A stretch of DNA of 64,000 bases from Poriferisodalis sp965208485 (GTDB taxonomy: Bacteria; Actinomycetota; Acidimicrobiia; Acidimicrobiales; Poriferisodalaceae): the NCBI RefSeq assembly GCF_965208485.1, contig NZ_OZ242344.1, positions 2,666,001-2,730,000 of the forward strand, given 5' to 3'. Shown one piece after another: positions 17,635 to 26,770 of the stretch (positions within the stretch are counted from its first letter, which is position 1; every line of letters starts with the position of its first letter). The position numbers and the translations under genes were made by a program. The notes below the pieces were generated by a model, which was given only the letters and a program-made list of their open reading frames with translations, was not told where the DNA came from and searched no databases.

Positions 17635-18787
17635 GCTTGCGGAACTGACCAAGGTGTACCCGGGGGGCGTCACCGCAGTGAACGCCATGAGCCTGAGCAT
17701 CGACGACGGCGAGTTCGTCGTGTTTGTCGGGCCATCAGGGTGCGGAAAGTCCACGGCGCTGCGAATGGTTGCGGGACTCGAGGAGATTTCGAGCGGGACG
17801 CTCCGAATCGGGGACGCTGACATGACCAAGGTGCACCCGCGAGATCGGGACATCGCCATGATCTTCCAGAACTATGCGTTGTACCCCCACCTCACGGTGC
17901 GCAAGAACATCGCCTACCCGTTGAAACTTGCCAAGATTCCCAAGTCTGAGATCGACCAGCGGGTGCAGCGCACTGCCGACGTGCTGCATCTCACCGAGTT
18001 CTTGGATCGCAAGCCGGCCGCGTTGTCGGGCGGTCAGCGTCAGCGCGTTGCGATGGGTCGAGCCATCGTCCGTGAGCCCTCGGTGTTCCTCATGGACGAA
18101 CCGCTCTCGAATCTTGACGCGAAGCTGCGCGTGTACATGCGCAGCGAGATCTTGCGCATCCAGCGAGACCTCGGCGTGACCACCATCTACGTCACACACG
18201 ACCAGGTGGAGGCAATGACCATGGGCGATCGAGTGGCAGTGCTCAACGGAGGCGCGCTCCAGCAGGTCGACAAGCCCTCGCTGCTCTATCGCCGGCCGGC
18301 GAATGTGTTCGTCGCGGGCTTCGTGGGATCACCGGCGATGAATCTCTTCGAGTCGGCAGTCTCCGTCGGCGGCAGCGGAGTCAACGTCGAGATGGGCACT
18401 CAAAGTGTCGAGTTGCCGCTCTCGATCCTCGATGAGTGCCCGGCGCTGCGTGCTCACGAGGGAAAGCGTCTGGTGTGCGGCATTCGCCCAGACGATGTCT
18501 ACGACGCTGCCCTGGCGCCGGACTACAGCCAACGCATTGCTGCCGATGTGCAGCTTCTCGAAGAACTCGGCTCAGAGATCGTCGCCCACCTCGACATCGG
18601 GGTCCAACGCGTCGAGACCGGCGGGCCGACGACCGACGTCGATGATTCCGAGGGTCTCGGCAGCGCCTTCTTGGGTCGGTTTGCCCAGCAGAGCGGTGCG
18701 CGTGTCGGCCAGCGAATAGAGATCGCCATCGATGTATCGGCGATGCACTTCTTTGACATGGCGGCTGGCAGCGTCATTCGCGATTGA
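17621..18787 (+). CDS. Sugar ABC transporter ATP-binding protein (UgpC/MsmK type)
   Basis: Protein of 388 aa. Walker A GPSGCGKST near 37-45, Q-loop FQNYALYPH, signature LSGGQRQRVAMG near 136, Walker B VFLMDEPLSNLDAKLR near 156 and the H-loop VTHDQ are all intact. A C-terminal OB-fold/TOBE region of about 140 residues is typical of CUT1 transporter ATPases, which often serve several transporters. It probably energises the two permeases upstream in the same operon. Confidence 0.93.
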   Translation: MATVELAELTKVYPGGVTAVNAMSLSIDDGEFVVFVGPSGCGKSTALRMVAGLEEISSGTLRIGDADMTKVHPRDRDIAMIFQNYALYPHLTVRKNIAYPLKLAKIPKSEIDQRVQRTADVLHLTEFLDRKPAALSGGQRQRVAMGRAIVREPSVFLMDEPLSNLDAKLRVYMRSEILRIQRDLGVTTIYVTHDQVEAMTMGDRVAVLNGGALQQVDKPSLLYRRPANVFVAGFVGSPAMNLFESAVSVGGSGVNVEMGTQSVELPLSILDECPALRAHEGKRLVCGIRPDDVYDAALAPDYSQRIAADVQLLEELGSEIVAHLDIGVQRVETGGPTTDVDDSEGLGSAFLGRFAQQSGARVGQRIEIAIDVSAMHFFDMAAGSVIRD

Positions 18788-18842
18788 GCCGTCTGCCGAG
18801 GCCATCAGACCGAGGGAACTGCGCAAGTAGCGTGCGAGTCGC

Positions 18843-19670
18843 GTGCCGGTGCTGCTGGGTGCTGCGGCGTCGGTCCTGATCGGCGTTTCCGACTACTTCG
18901 GTCGCTACTGCAGCCGGCGCGCCCGGGCCATGACCGCTGTTGGCACGGCCTTCATGGGCGGCCTCGTCGTGACGGTGGTGCTGTTGCTGGCGGTGCCGAG
19001 TTCTGCCATCGGCGCCTCGCTCGCGCTCGGGGCGGCCTCGGGTGTATTGATGGCGCTCGCGCTCTCGGCGATGTGGCACAGCATGGCCGTGTCGTCGGCT
19101 GCGATTGCATCGCCGGTGGTGGCGGCCTCCACTGCGCTGGGGCCGCTGGCCTACGGGCTCGGAGTCGGCGAGCGGCCCTCGTCCGTAGCGGCCGCAGGCA
19201 TTGCCGTGACCATCGCCGGGTTGCTGGCTGCGGTCATCGTGCCGGACCTGCGTGGGGACATCCGGCGGGGCGTCGCGTTCGCGCTCTTGGCCGGCGTCAC
19301 CTTCGCCACTGCCACAGTGCTCTTGGGCGAGACCAGCATCGACAGCGGCATGTGGCCGGCGGTGACGCAACGGATGGCGGCGCTGGCATGCATGCTGGCA
19401 GTGACCAGAGTCCGACGGATCCCTCAGGTACTGCCGCCGTCGCTCCGACTTGCCGGTTTCGCGGGAGGCGTTGCGGGCGGAGCCGGCATGGGCGCCTTCA
19501 TCGCCGGACTGCAACGGGGTCCGCTCAGCGAAGTGGCGGTAGCTGCGTCCCTCTATCCGGTGGTGACGATCGCCTTGGCGGTGCTCTTCGATGACGACAC
19601 GCTGTGCTGGTGGCAGGTCATCGGCATCGCCGCTGCCCTGACGGGCACTGCGATGATCGCCCTCGGCTGA
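18843..19670 (+). CDS. EamA-family (DMT) transporter
   Basis: Protein of 275 aa starting at GTG, with about ten membrane segments arranged as two EamA halves (first half ending SVAAAGIAVTIAGLLAAVIV, second ending WWQVIGIAAALTGTAMIALG). EamA proteins export or import small metabolites; the substrate cannot be inferred. It follows the ABC ATPase by 55 bp and may be an operon tail or separately expressed. Confidence 0.8.
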   Translation: MPVLLGAAASVLIGVSDYFGRYCSRRARAMTAVGTAFMGGLVVTVVLLLAVPSSAIGASLALGAASGVLMALALSAMWHSMAVSSAAIASPVVAASTALGPLAYGLGVGERPSSVAAAGIAVTIAGLLAAVIVPDLRGDIRRGVAFALLAGVTFATATVLLGETSIDSGMWPAVTQRMAALACMLAVTRVRRIPQVLPPSLRLAGFAGGVAGGAGMGAFIAGLQRGPLSEVAVAASLYPVVTIALAVLFDDDTLCWWQVIGIAAALTGTAMIALG

Positions 19671-19697
19671 GCACCGCTCGCCGCTGGAGCCTGCACC

Positions 19698-19723
19698 AAC
19701 CTGCATTTCTAACCTGCATTTCT
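19698..19723. repeat. 13-bp tandem duplication in an AT-rich spacer
   Basis: AACCTGCATTTCT occurs twice back to back, at 19698-19710 and 19711-19723. The spacer 19700-19760 is much more AT-rich than the genes around it and contains a possible -35 (TTGAAA, 19727-19732), so this is the likely promoter region of the TPR gene. Confidence 0.6.
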
Positions 19724-19757
19724 AAATTGAAATCTGTTCACACTATTTCTCAATTTC

Positions 19758-21506
19758 ATGAGCAATGTTATGAAAGGATGGGAGAGCAGCAAGAACTGGC
19801 GAGCAGCGTCTCTTGGCAGAAGGACTCGGGCAACGACGGTGGCGTACTTCGATCTGGGCTCGTATCGCTGGCCAGTGACGACCTCCGACGCCGAAGCCCA
19901 GCTGTGGTTCAACCGCGGCATGGCGTGGTGCTACGGCTTCCATCACGAAGAGGCGATCGCCTGTTTCGAGCGTGCGCTCTTGCACGATCTCGATTTCGCG
20001 ATGGCGTACTGGGGCATCGCCTACGCCATCGGGCCGAACTACAACAAGCCTTGGGAGGAGTTCGACGCCGAAGACTTGCGTTCCTCGCTGGCACGTGCCC
20101 GTGCTGAGGCGGCCGCGGCCGAGGATGCCGCAGCCGGCATCAGCGATCTCGAACAGGCGCTGATCGGCGCGCTGACGCATCGCTACCCGCCGGATCCCGA
20201 GCTGCCAGGCGAAGACGACTTCGTGCGATGGAATGACGCGTACGCAGACGCGATGCGCGAGGTCTACCGGCGCCATCGTGATGATCTCGATGTCTGCGCC
20301 CTGTTCGCCGAGGCGATCATGAACCGGACCCCGTGGAAGTTGTGGGACCTGGTCACGGGCGAGCCGGCAGAGAGTGCGGGGACGCTTGAGGCAGTCGACG
20401 TACTGGAGACCGCCTTCGACACCCTCGACGCCGAGGGCGCCAACAGCCACCTGGGCTTGTTGCACATGTACATCCACCTCATGGAGATGTCGCCGCATCC
20501 GGAGCGAGCACTGGCTGCCGGCGACCGCCTGGTCGATCTGGCGCCCGACGCCGGCCACCTCGTCCACATGCCGACCCATATCGATGTGCTGTGCGGCCAC
20601 TATCACAACGTCGTGACGCGCAATTCGGCCGCGATCGTCGCTGATCGGCAGTACCTGGACTTCAAGGGCCCGATGAACTTCTACTCGGCCTACCGCTGCC
20701 ACGACTATCACTTCAAGGTGTACGGGGCGATGCTGGCCGGCCAGTACGGCCCAGCCTTGGAAGCGGCCGAAGAGATGAACCGCACGCTGCCTGAAGATCT
20801 GCTGCGGACCGGCTCGCCGCCGATGGCCGACTGGCTGGAGGGGTTCGTGGCGGTCAAGCAGCACGTGTATGTGCGCTTCGGCAAGTGGCACGAGATCCTC
20901 AGCCAGCACCTGCCCTTCGACCAGCAGTTCTATTGCGTCACCACGGCGATGATGCGCTACGCGCGGACCGTGGCGTATGCCTCGACCAACCGGGTCGACA
21001 ACGCGCAGGCCGAGCGCGAGGCGTTCGTGGCGGCCAAGGCGCAGGTCCTGCCGAGCCGGACGTTGTTCAACAACACGGGACTCGACATCCTGACCGTCGC
21101 AGAAGCGATGCTGAACGGCGAGGTCGAGTACCGCTGTGGCAACTTCGACGTGGCCTTCGACCATCTCCGGCATGCAGTCGATCTGGACGACAACCTCCCC
21201 TACGACGAACCGTGGGGCTGGATGCAGCCGACTCGCCACGCACTGGCTGCGCTGCTGTCCGAGCGGGGCGAGTTCGACGAGGCCGAGGCGCTCTACCGTG
21301 CCGATCTCGGCTTGGACAACCAGCTTCGACGACCCTGCCAGCATCCCGACAACGTCTGGAGCCTGCACGGACTGCACGAGTGCCTCGTGCGGCGGGGGGA
21401 CACCGTCGAGGCACCGCTCATCCGCCAACGGCTGGATCTGGCCATCGCCCGGGCTGACGTGCCGATCACCGCATCGTGCTTCTGCCGGCTGGAGACTGCT
21501 GCGTAG
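19758..21506 (+). CDS. Tetratricopeptide-repeat protein of unknown function
   Basis: Up to 582 aa. The core begins YFDLGSYRWPVTT..AEAQLWFNRGMAWCYGFHHEEAIACFERAL, a TPR-type start seen in a family of bacterial TPR proteins, and continues with helical repeats rich in W, Y and H (HLVHMPTHIDV, YRCHDYHFKVYGAM). No signal peptide or membrane segment is visible, so it is probably cytoplasmic. The ATG at 19758 lacks a ribosome site; GTG 19839, right before the conserved start (VAYFDLGSY), is an equally plausible start giving 555 aa. No function can be assigned. Confidence 0.8.
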   Translation: MSNVMKGWESSKNWRAASLGRRTRATTVAYFDLGSYRWPVTTSDAEAQLWFNRGMAWCYGFHHEEAIACFERALLHDLDFAMAYWGIAYAIGPNYNKPWEEFDAEDLRSSLARARAEAAAAEDAAAGISDLEQALIGALTHRYPPDPELPGEDDFVRWNDAYADAMREVYRRHRDDLDVCALFAEAIMNRTPWKLWDLVTGEPAESAGTLEAVDVLETAFDTLDAEGANSHLGLLHMYIHLMEMSPHPERALAAGDRLVDLAPDAGHLVHMPTHIDVLCGHYHNVVTRNSAAIVADRQYLDFKGPMNFYSAYRCHDYHFKVYGAMLAGQYGPALEAAEEMNRTLPEDLLRTGSPPMADWLEGFVAVKQHVYVRFGKWHEILSQHLPFDQQFYCVTTAMMRYARTVAYASTNRVDNAQAEREAFVAAKAQVLPSRTLFNNTGLDILTVAEAMLNGEVEYRCGNFDVAFDHLRHAVDLDDNLPYDEPWGWMQPTRHALAALLSERGEFDEAEALYRADLGLDNQLRRPCQHPDNVWSLHGLHECLVRRGDTVEAPLIRQRLDLAIARADVPITASCFCRLETAA

Positions 21507-21890
21507 CAAGTACCCGTGTGTGCCCCTCGAAGCTTGGCGCAGGACTCGCTGCTGTGGCGGCATTTCTGCACAGGTTTGGTTCTGGCCGCCAAATCTGCGC
21601 GTCTTTGTGGTCTGTGACGGCATTTCTGCGCAGGTTTGGTTCTGGCCGCCAAATCTGCGCGGTCGTGCCGATGGCGGCGAGATGCGCTGACTTGCCGTCG
21701 GCCGCAGCCTGCTTGCCCGAGGGGACGACGTGACACGACCCGCTGCGAGGATCCGGCAGCGATGCCACGCCACGCTCGGCCTGCTCACACCCGTCAAGTT
21801 CGAACGGAGGCAACAACACCACGCCGCTGTCTGATTCCCCCAACCTGGGTCCAACCTGTGTTGCGTCTGACTTCGGCTTGAGGACGATGC
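21507..21890. other. Intergenic region of about 380 bp
   Basis: No convincing gene on either strand. The left part holds a 60-bp tandem repeat (separate entry). The remainder shows only unsupported open frames, and the long minus-strand frame through here is the antisense of the TPR gene. The promoter of the MoxR-type gene must lie in its right end. Confidence 0.6.
21541..21660. repeat. Two tandem 60-bp units with a 45-bp conserved core
   Basis: The cores at 21556-21600 and 21616-21660 differ at only two positions and are spaced exactly 60 bp. Each runs from ggcatttctgc through aggtttggttctggccgcc to aaatctgcgc. In the first unit tggcggc and gccgcca can pair as a 7-bp stem. The unit does not code for anything recognisable. 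Confidence 0.85.
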
Positions 21891-22832
<942 letters not shown>

Positions 22833-22853
22833 GCGGCCGCGAGGCTGAGCCGA

Positions 22854-24038
22854 ATGGCGAAGCCCCGGCCCGGCCCCAACGGTCACTTCGACGAGGGCGC
22901 CCCGCTGGCGTCGGACGGTCATGCGAATGAACCCGAGCGATTGGCGTCGGCGTTCTCGTCGGTGCTGCGAGGTGCCGGACTGGTGGTCACCATCCGGCGG
23001 GTGATGGCATTCACCGAGGCGCTGCGGCTGTTGGGTGTTGCCAGCCGCGACGATGTGTATTGGGCAGGCAAGGCGACGCTGGTGGGCAGTCCCGCTGACA
23101 TCGGGGTGTACGACCGGGCTTTTGCAGTTTTCTGGGAGGGGCGCGAACCCAGCGGGATGGTGGTCGAGCTGCCGCCGATCTCGGTGACGCTGGCCACTGA
23201 CACCGACGACGACAGCGGGGCAGCACCGCCCGCTGACGAAGGGGATCCCGACACCGGCCCGACGCTGCGGGTCCGCTACAGCGACACCGAGACGCTGCGC
23301 CACAAGGACTTCGCCGACTGCAGCGACGCCGAACTGGCCGAGCTCCACTCGCTGATGGGAGAGCTGCGCTTTCAGGCGGCTACTCGCCGCACCCGCCGAG
23401 CCGTGCGGGCCAAGCGCTTCTCGCGCCGTCCCGACCTGCGTCGCACGATCCGGCGCGCGTTGCGCACCGGCGGCGAGGCCATCCGGCGGGAGTTCCTCAC
23501 GAACGACCGCAAGCCCCGCCGGCTCGTGCTGCTGCTGGATGTGTCGGGTTCCATGGAGCCCTACGCGCGCGCGCTTGTGCGCTTTGCCCATGCGGCGGTC
23601 GTGGGGCGCACACGGGTGGAGGCGTTCACGATCGGCACCCGGCTCACCCGGGTGACGCGTGAGCTGTCGTCCCGGGACCCCGACGCCGGGCTGCGAGCCG
23701 CCGCCGACTCGGTGCAGGACTGGTCGGGCGGCACCCGTTTGGGGGCGACCCTGCACGAGTTCAACGACCGTTGGGGCGTGCGGGGCCATGCGCGAGGCGC
23801 TGTCGTGGTGATCTGCTCGGACGGATGGGACCGCGGCACCCCCGACGAATTGGCCGAGCAGATGGCCCGCCTGCATCTGGTGACTCATCGACTCGTGTGG
23901 GTGAACCCGCTGAAGCACACGCCCGGTTATGCGCCGCTTGCCCGGGGCATGGCGGCGGCCTTGCCCCATGTGGACGATTTCATCGAAGGCCACTCGTTCG
24001 ATTCGCTCGAGCATCTGGCTGCGGCCATCGCGGCCTGA
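22854..24038 (+). CDS. VWA-domain protein (CoxE-like)
   Basis: Protein of 394 aa. A helical N-terminal half with a basic stretch (RRTRRAVRAKRFSRR) is followed by a von Willebrand factor A domain with a full MIDAS motif, LLDVSGSM near 228, then TRLGATLHEF and VVVICSDGWDRG. This is the CoxE partner of MoxR/CoxD ATPases. It starts 21 bp after the ATPase gene and the pair are surely an operon. The two proteins act together as a chaperone in known cases. Confidence 0.87.
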   Translation: MAKPRPGPNGHFDEGAPLASDGHANEPERLASAFSSVLRGAGLVVTIRRVMAFTEALRLLGVASRDDVYWAGKATLVGSPADIGVYDRAFAVFWEGREPSGMVVELPPISVTLATDTDDDSGAAPPADEGDPDTGPTLRVRYSDTETLRHKDFADCSDAELAELHSLMGELRFQAATRRTRRAVRAKRFSRRPDLRRTIRRALRTGGEAIRREFLTNDRKPRRLVLLLDVSGSMEPYARALVRFAHAAVVGRTRVEAFTIGTRLTRVTRELSSRDPDAGLRAAADSVQDWSGGTRLGATLHEFNDRWGVRGHARGAVVVICSDGWDRGTPDELAEQMARLHLVTHRLVWVNPLKHTPGYAPLARGMAAALPHVDDFIEGHSFDSLEHLAAAIAA

Positions 24039-24143
24039 GTCCGACGTGTGCCGGCTGCCTCAGTCCACGTCTACCTGTACCCCAATCTCACCCGACGCAC
24101 AGCCCGCCGAGACCGCAACAATGGACACCGGGAGACAGAACTG

Positions 24144-24461
24144 ATGGACGAGATCTTGGACGACATCGACCGGTGGCGAGCGGCGGGCCAGCGAGTGGCC
24201 GTTGCCCGGGTAGTGGACATCGAGGGCTCAGGGCCCCGCGACCCGGGGGCGGCCATGGCGGTGAACGAAGAGGGCGAGGTTGCCGGCTCGGTCTCCGGCG
24301 GCTGCGTGGAGGGCGCCGTGGTGGGCGAGGCGCTGGAGTTGCTGGGCGGCAAGCGAGTCCCCGGCATCACCACCTTCGGCTACAGCGATGACGAGGCGTT
24401 CGCCGTGGGGCTGACCTGCGGCGGCACGATTCACCTGTTCGTGGAGGAACTCGACTGGTGA
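24144..24461 (+). CDS. XdhC/CoxI N-terminal-domain protein
   Basis: Protein of 105 aa made only of the N-terminal XdhC/CoxI domain: VAVARVVDIEGSGPRDPG near 18-35 and the conserved S.SGGCVEG...E near 50 including its Cys, ending in G.TCGGTIHLFVEEL. XdhC proteins protect and insert sulfurated molybdenum cofactor into xanthine-dehydrogenase-family enzymes. The ATG at 24144 has a GGGAGA ribosome site. Its stop overlaps the next gene (ATGAGC/GTGAGC junction), which supplies the other half of the family, so XdhC is split into two proteins here. Confidence 0.85.
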   Translation: MDEILDDIDRWRAAGQRVAVARVVDIEGSGPRDPGAAMAVNEEGEVAGSVSGGCVEGAVVGEALELLGGKRVPGITTFGYSDDEAFAVGLTCGGTIHLFVEELDW

Positions 24462-25498
24462 GCACGGGTTCGAACATGGGGTCGACTATGGGGCCGAGCA
24501 GCGACGGTGCGGGCATCTACGAGGTGTTCCGGGACGCGATCCGCGCCGAGGTGCCCGTCGCGCTGGCCACGATCATCGACGCCCCCGACACGGGCGCTGT
24601 GTCTGATGTGCGCCCGCGGACGGGCGCTGTGTCTGATGTGCGCCCGCGGACGGGCGCTGTGTCTGATGTGCGCCCGCGGACGGGCGCTGTGTCTGATGTG
24701 CGCCCGCGGACGGGCGCTGTGTCTGATGTGCGCCCGCGGACGGGCGCTGTGTCTGATGTGCGCCCGCGGACGGGCGCTGTGTCTGATGTGCGCCCGCGGA
24801 CGGGCGCCAAGCTCCTCGTGCGGCCGGATCAGCTGACGCTGGGCACGCTGGGCGACCCCGACCTGGATCGGGTGGTGGAGCGTGACGCGCTCGGGATGCT
24901 GGACGCCGGCATCAGCGAGGTGCGCCACTACGGGCAGCACGGCGAAGCCCGCCAGATGGACCTGAGCGTGTTCGTGGAGTGCCATGCGCGTCGCCCGCAC
25001 ATGGTCATCTTCGGCGCCGTCGACTTCACTAGGGCGCTGGCCTCCCAGGCCAAGCTGCTGGGCTACCGGGTGACGGTGTGCGACGCCCGTGAGGTCTTCG
25101 CTACCAGGCGCCGCTTCCCGATGGCCGACGAGGTCGTGGTGGACTGGCCGAATCGCCTGCTTGATCGCATCGGCGACGAGCTGGGTCCCCGCGATGCGGT
25201 GTGCGTGCTCACCCACGACCACAAGTTCGATGTGCCGGCAATTGTCGGCGCTTTTCCGACCCGTGTGGGCTACTTGGGGGCGATGGGCTCCCGGACCACC
25301 CACGAGAAACGAACCGAGCGCCTGCGGGAGGCCGGAGTCACCGACGCCGAACTGGAACGGGTGATGGCCCCCATCGGCCTCGACATCGGCGGCCGCACCC
25401 CAGAGGAAACCGCCGTGTCAATCGTGGCCGAGATCATCGCTTCACACACCGGCCGCCAAGCCCCCCGCCTGAAAGACGGCCAAGGACGCATCCACTAG
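24458..25498 (+). CDS. XdhC-family protein with in-frame 10-residue repeats
   Basis: Protein of 346 aa. A degenerate XdhC/CoxI N-terminal segment (EVPVALATIIDAPDTGA ... KLLVRPDQLTLGTLGD) is interrupted after residue 47 by seven copies of VSDVRPRTGA. In relatives the GAKLLV motif follows the ATI.dapg.GA segment directly, so the 70 residues are an insertion. The C-terminal XdhC Rossmann domain follows: VIFGAVDFTRALA (relatives have GAGHVA, so the Gly-rich loop is altered), RFPMADEVVVDWP, LTHDHKFD and GYLGAMGSRTTHEKR. It probably works with the 105-aa protein before it. Its TAG stop lies in a CTAG that borders an insertion element. Confidence 0.85.
   Translation: MSTGSNMGSTMGPSSDGAGIYEVFRDAIRAEVPVALATIIDAPDTGAVSDVRPRTGAVSDVRPRTGAVSDVRPRTGAVSDVRPRTGAVSDVRPRTGAVSDVRPRTGAVSDVRPRTGAKLLVRPDQLTLGTLGDPDLDRVVERDALGMLDAGISEVRHYGQHGEARQMDLSVFVECHARRPHMVIFGAVDFTRALASQAKLLGYRVTVCDAREVFATRRRFPMADEVVVDWPNRLLDRIGDELGPRDAVCVLTHDHKFDVPAIVGAFPTRVGYLGAMGSRTTHEKRTERLREAGVTDAELERVMAPIGLDIGGRTPEETAVSIVAEIIASHTGRQAPRLKDGQGRIH
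24591..24810 (+). repeat. Seven-copy 30-bp tandem repeat with palindromic core, inside the XdhC gene
   Basis: Thirty-bp units start at 24601, 24631, 24661, 24691, 24721, 24751 and 24781, preceded by a partial copy from 24591. Copies are identical until the last two bases of the array. Each unit contains GCGCCCGcggaCGGGCGC, a 7-bp perfect stem with a 4-base loop. The length keeps frame and encodes VSDVRPRTGA. There are no spacers, so it is not a CRISPR array. Confidence 0.95.
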
Positions 25499-25600
25499 CA
25501 GGATGCTGAAATATGCAGGTCTGGCTGGAAGACAAGCCCCTGACCTGCGGGTTTGCAACTGGACGCTGCCCGGAAATCGACTTTTTCAGCAGTCTGCTAG
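25495..25600. mobile_element. Small CTAG-bounded inverted-repeat element 1 (MITE-like)
   Basis: The element is bounded by CTAG at 25495-25498 and 25597-25600. Immediately inside are imperfect inverted repeats, CAGGATGCTGAAA on the left and the reverse complement of TTTTTCAGCAGTCTG on the right. The 98 bp between the CTAG copies have no coding capacity. CTAG as a target duplication fits IS5-like transposition, an inference. The first CTAG contains the stop codon of the XdhC gene. Confidence 0.6.
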
Positions 25601-25696
25601 GAGGGTGTCGCAGTTTTCCTCCGGGCATCATGCAGCTCGCTGACCTGCAAGAATGGGCTTGCTTCAGCCCCAGCCATTTCAGCGACGCACCACTAG
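25597..25696. mobile_element. Small CTAG-bounded element 2, possibly a diverged inverted copy of element 1
   Basis: The segment between CTAG at 25597 and CTAG at 25693 begins GAGGGTGTCGCAG and ends, read on the other strand, TGGTGCGTCGCTG, an imperfect inverted repeat. Its reverse complement resembles element 1 in short blocks (gctgaaat, ggctgg, caagccc, tgcccgga). It is non-coding. Confidence 0.4.
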
Positions 25697-26770
25697 GAGG
25701 GTGGTCGGAAAGTCGGTGGGTTTCCGCGTGTGGGGGGTGGGCGCGCGGGACAATGCGGGGGTGCGCGGTTCGGTTGACGGTCAGGGTTCGTTTTTCGGTG
25801 TCGGGGTGATGGTCGGGGATCTGCTGGATTCGGAGGGGTTTTTGGCGGCGTTGGGGCAGGCTCGTGGCGAGTTGTTCTGTGACGCCGATTTTGGTGCTTT
25901 GTATGTGTCGGGGCGCGGACGGCCGTCGCATCCGCCGTCGGTGGTGGCGTCGTTGCTGTTGTGTCAGTTGTTCTATGGGGTGTGGGACCGCGAGGCTGAG
26001 CGGCGTTCGCGGTTCGACATGTCGTGGAAAGCGGCGTTGGGGCTGTCTTTGGAGCATCCGGGGGATCCCCCATGCGGTGCTGGCGGAGTTCCGGGCGCGG
26101 CTGGTGCGCGCGGGGATGGAGAGCTTTTGGGGGGACCGGGTCAAGATCGCGGCGAAGCGTGCGGGGGTGATCGGGCATCGCCGCACGGTGGACTCCGCGG
26201 GCATCGAGGATTGCGTGCTGACCCAGGACACCGTGACTTTGATCCGTTCCCAGGTCCGCCGCTGCGTCGGGGTGCTGGGGGCGCTCGACGCCGCCGCGGC
26301 GGGCGAGGCGGCGGGTTCGCTGTCGCGCGGCGATTACGACAGGGCGGCCAAGCCGCGGATCAACTGGTCTGATCCGGGGGCGCGGGCCGCTTTGGCGGCG
26401 GAGCTGTTCGGTGACGCTGAGACGGTCGTGGGGTTCCGCGCCCGTTTCGAGGACCCCGAGCTCACAGCGGCGGCGGAGCTGCTCAGGGTCGTGGCGGGCC
26501 AGGACATCGAGACCGCCGCCGGCGCCGACTCCGACATGATCACCTCCGCCGCGGCGACACAGGCGACCGCCCACGACGCCACGGTCCCGGGGGACCTCAT
26601 CGACGCCGATCCCGTAACCTGGACCTCGCCGACCGCCTCGGCGTCATCGGCTGACACACACCCCGCCCAGCCCCACACCGCCAACCGCCCAACACCGCCA
26701 CCAACCCCACAACCGCGCCAACCCGACCACAAAACACGCCCCACACCCCAATAACCGACCACCCTCCTAG
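25693..26770 (+). mobile_element. Insertion sequence with intact 16-bp ends and defective transposase (IS5/IS1182-like)
   Basis: CTAGGAGGGTGGTCGG (25693-25708) and its exact reverse complement CCGACCACCCTCCTAG (26755-26770) bound 1078 bp. The outer four bases are CTAG at both ends, either part of the ends or a target duplication. The inside encodes a frameshifted, shortened DUF772-type transposase. The right CTAG contains the stop codon of drmC on the minus strand. Confidence 0.8.
25761..26754 (+). pseudogene. Frameshifted and truncated DUF772 transposase
   Basis: From GTG 25761 one frame gives the N-terminal domain (GRPSHPPSVVASLLLCQL, then DREAERRSRFDMSWKAALGL). At a run of five G (26060-26064) the homology moves to another frame (IPHAVLAEFRARLVRAGMES, HRRTVDSAG). 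One extra G explains it. After about residue 200 the product turns into a low-complexity Pro/Gln tail ending at the right inverted repeat, so the second and third catalytic acidic residues of the DDE domain are missing. It should be inactive. Confidence 0.8.

Noticed and set aside
19743..21854. 703-aa minus-strand protein
   Set aside because: Antisense of the TPR gene with high-GC codon bias shadow; no family resemblance, and Arg/Pro/His-rich composition.
24591..24810. CRISPR array
   Set aside because: The 30-bp units are directly contiguous with no spacers and keep the reading frame of an XdhC gene; it is a coding tandem repeat.
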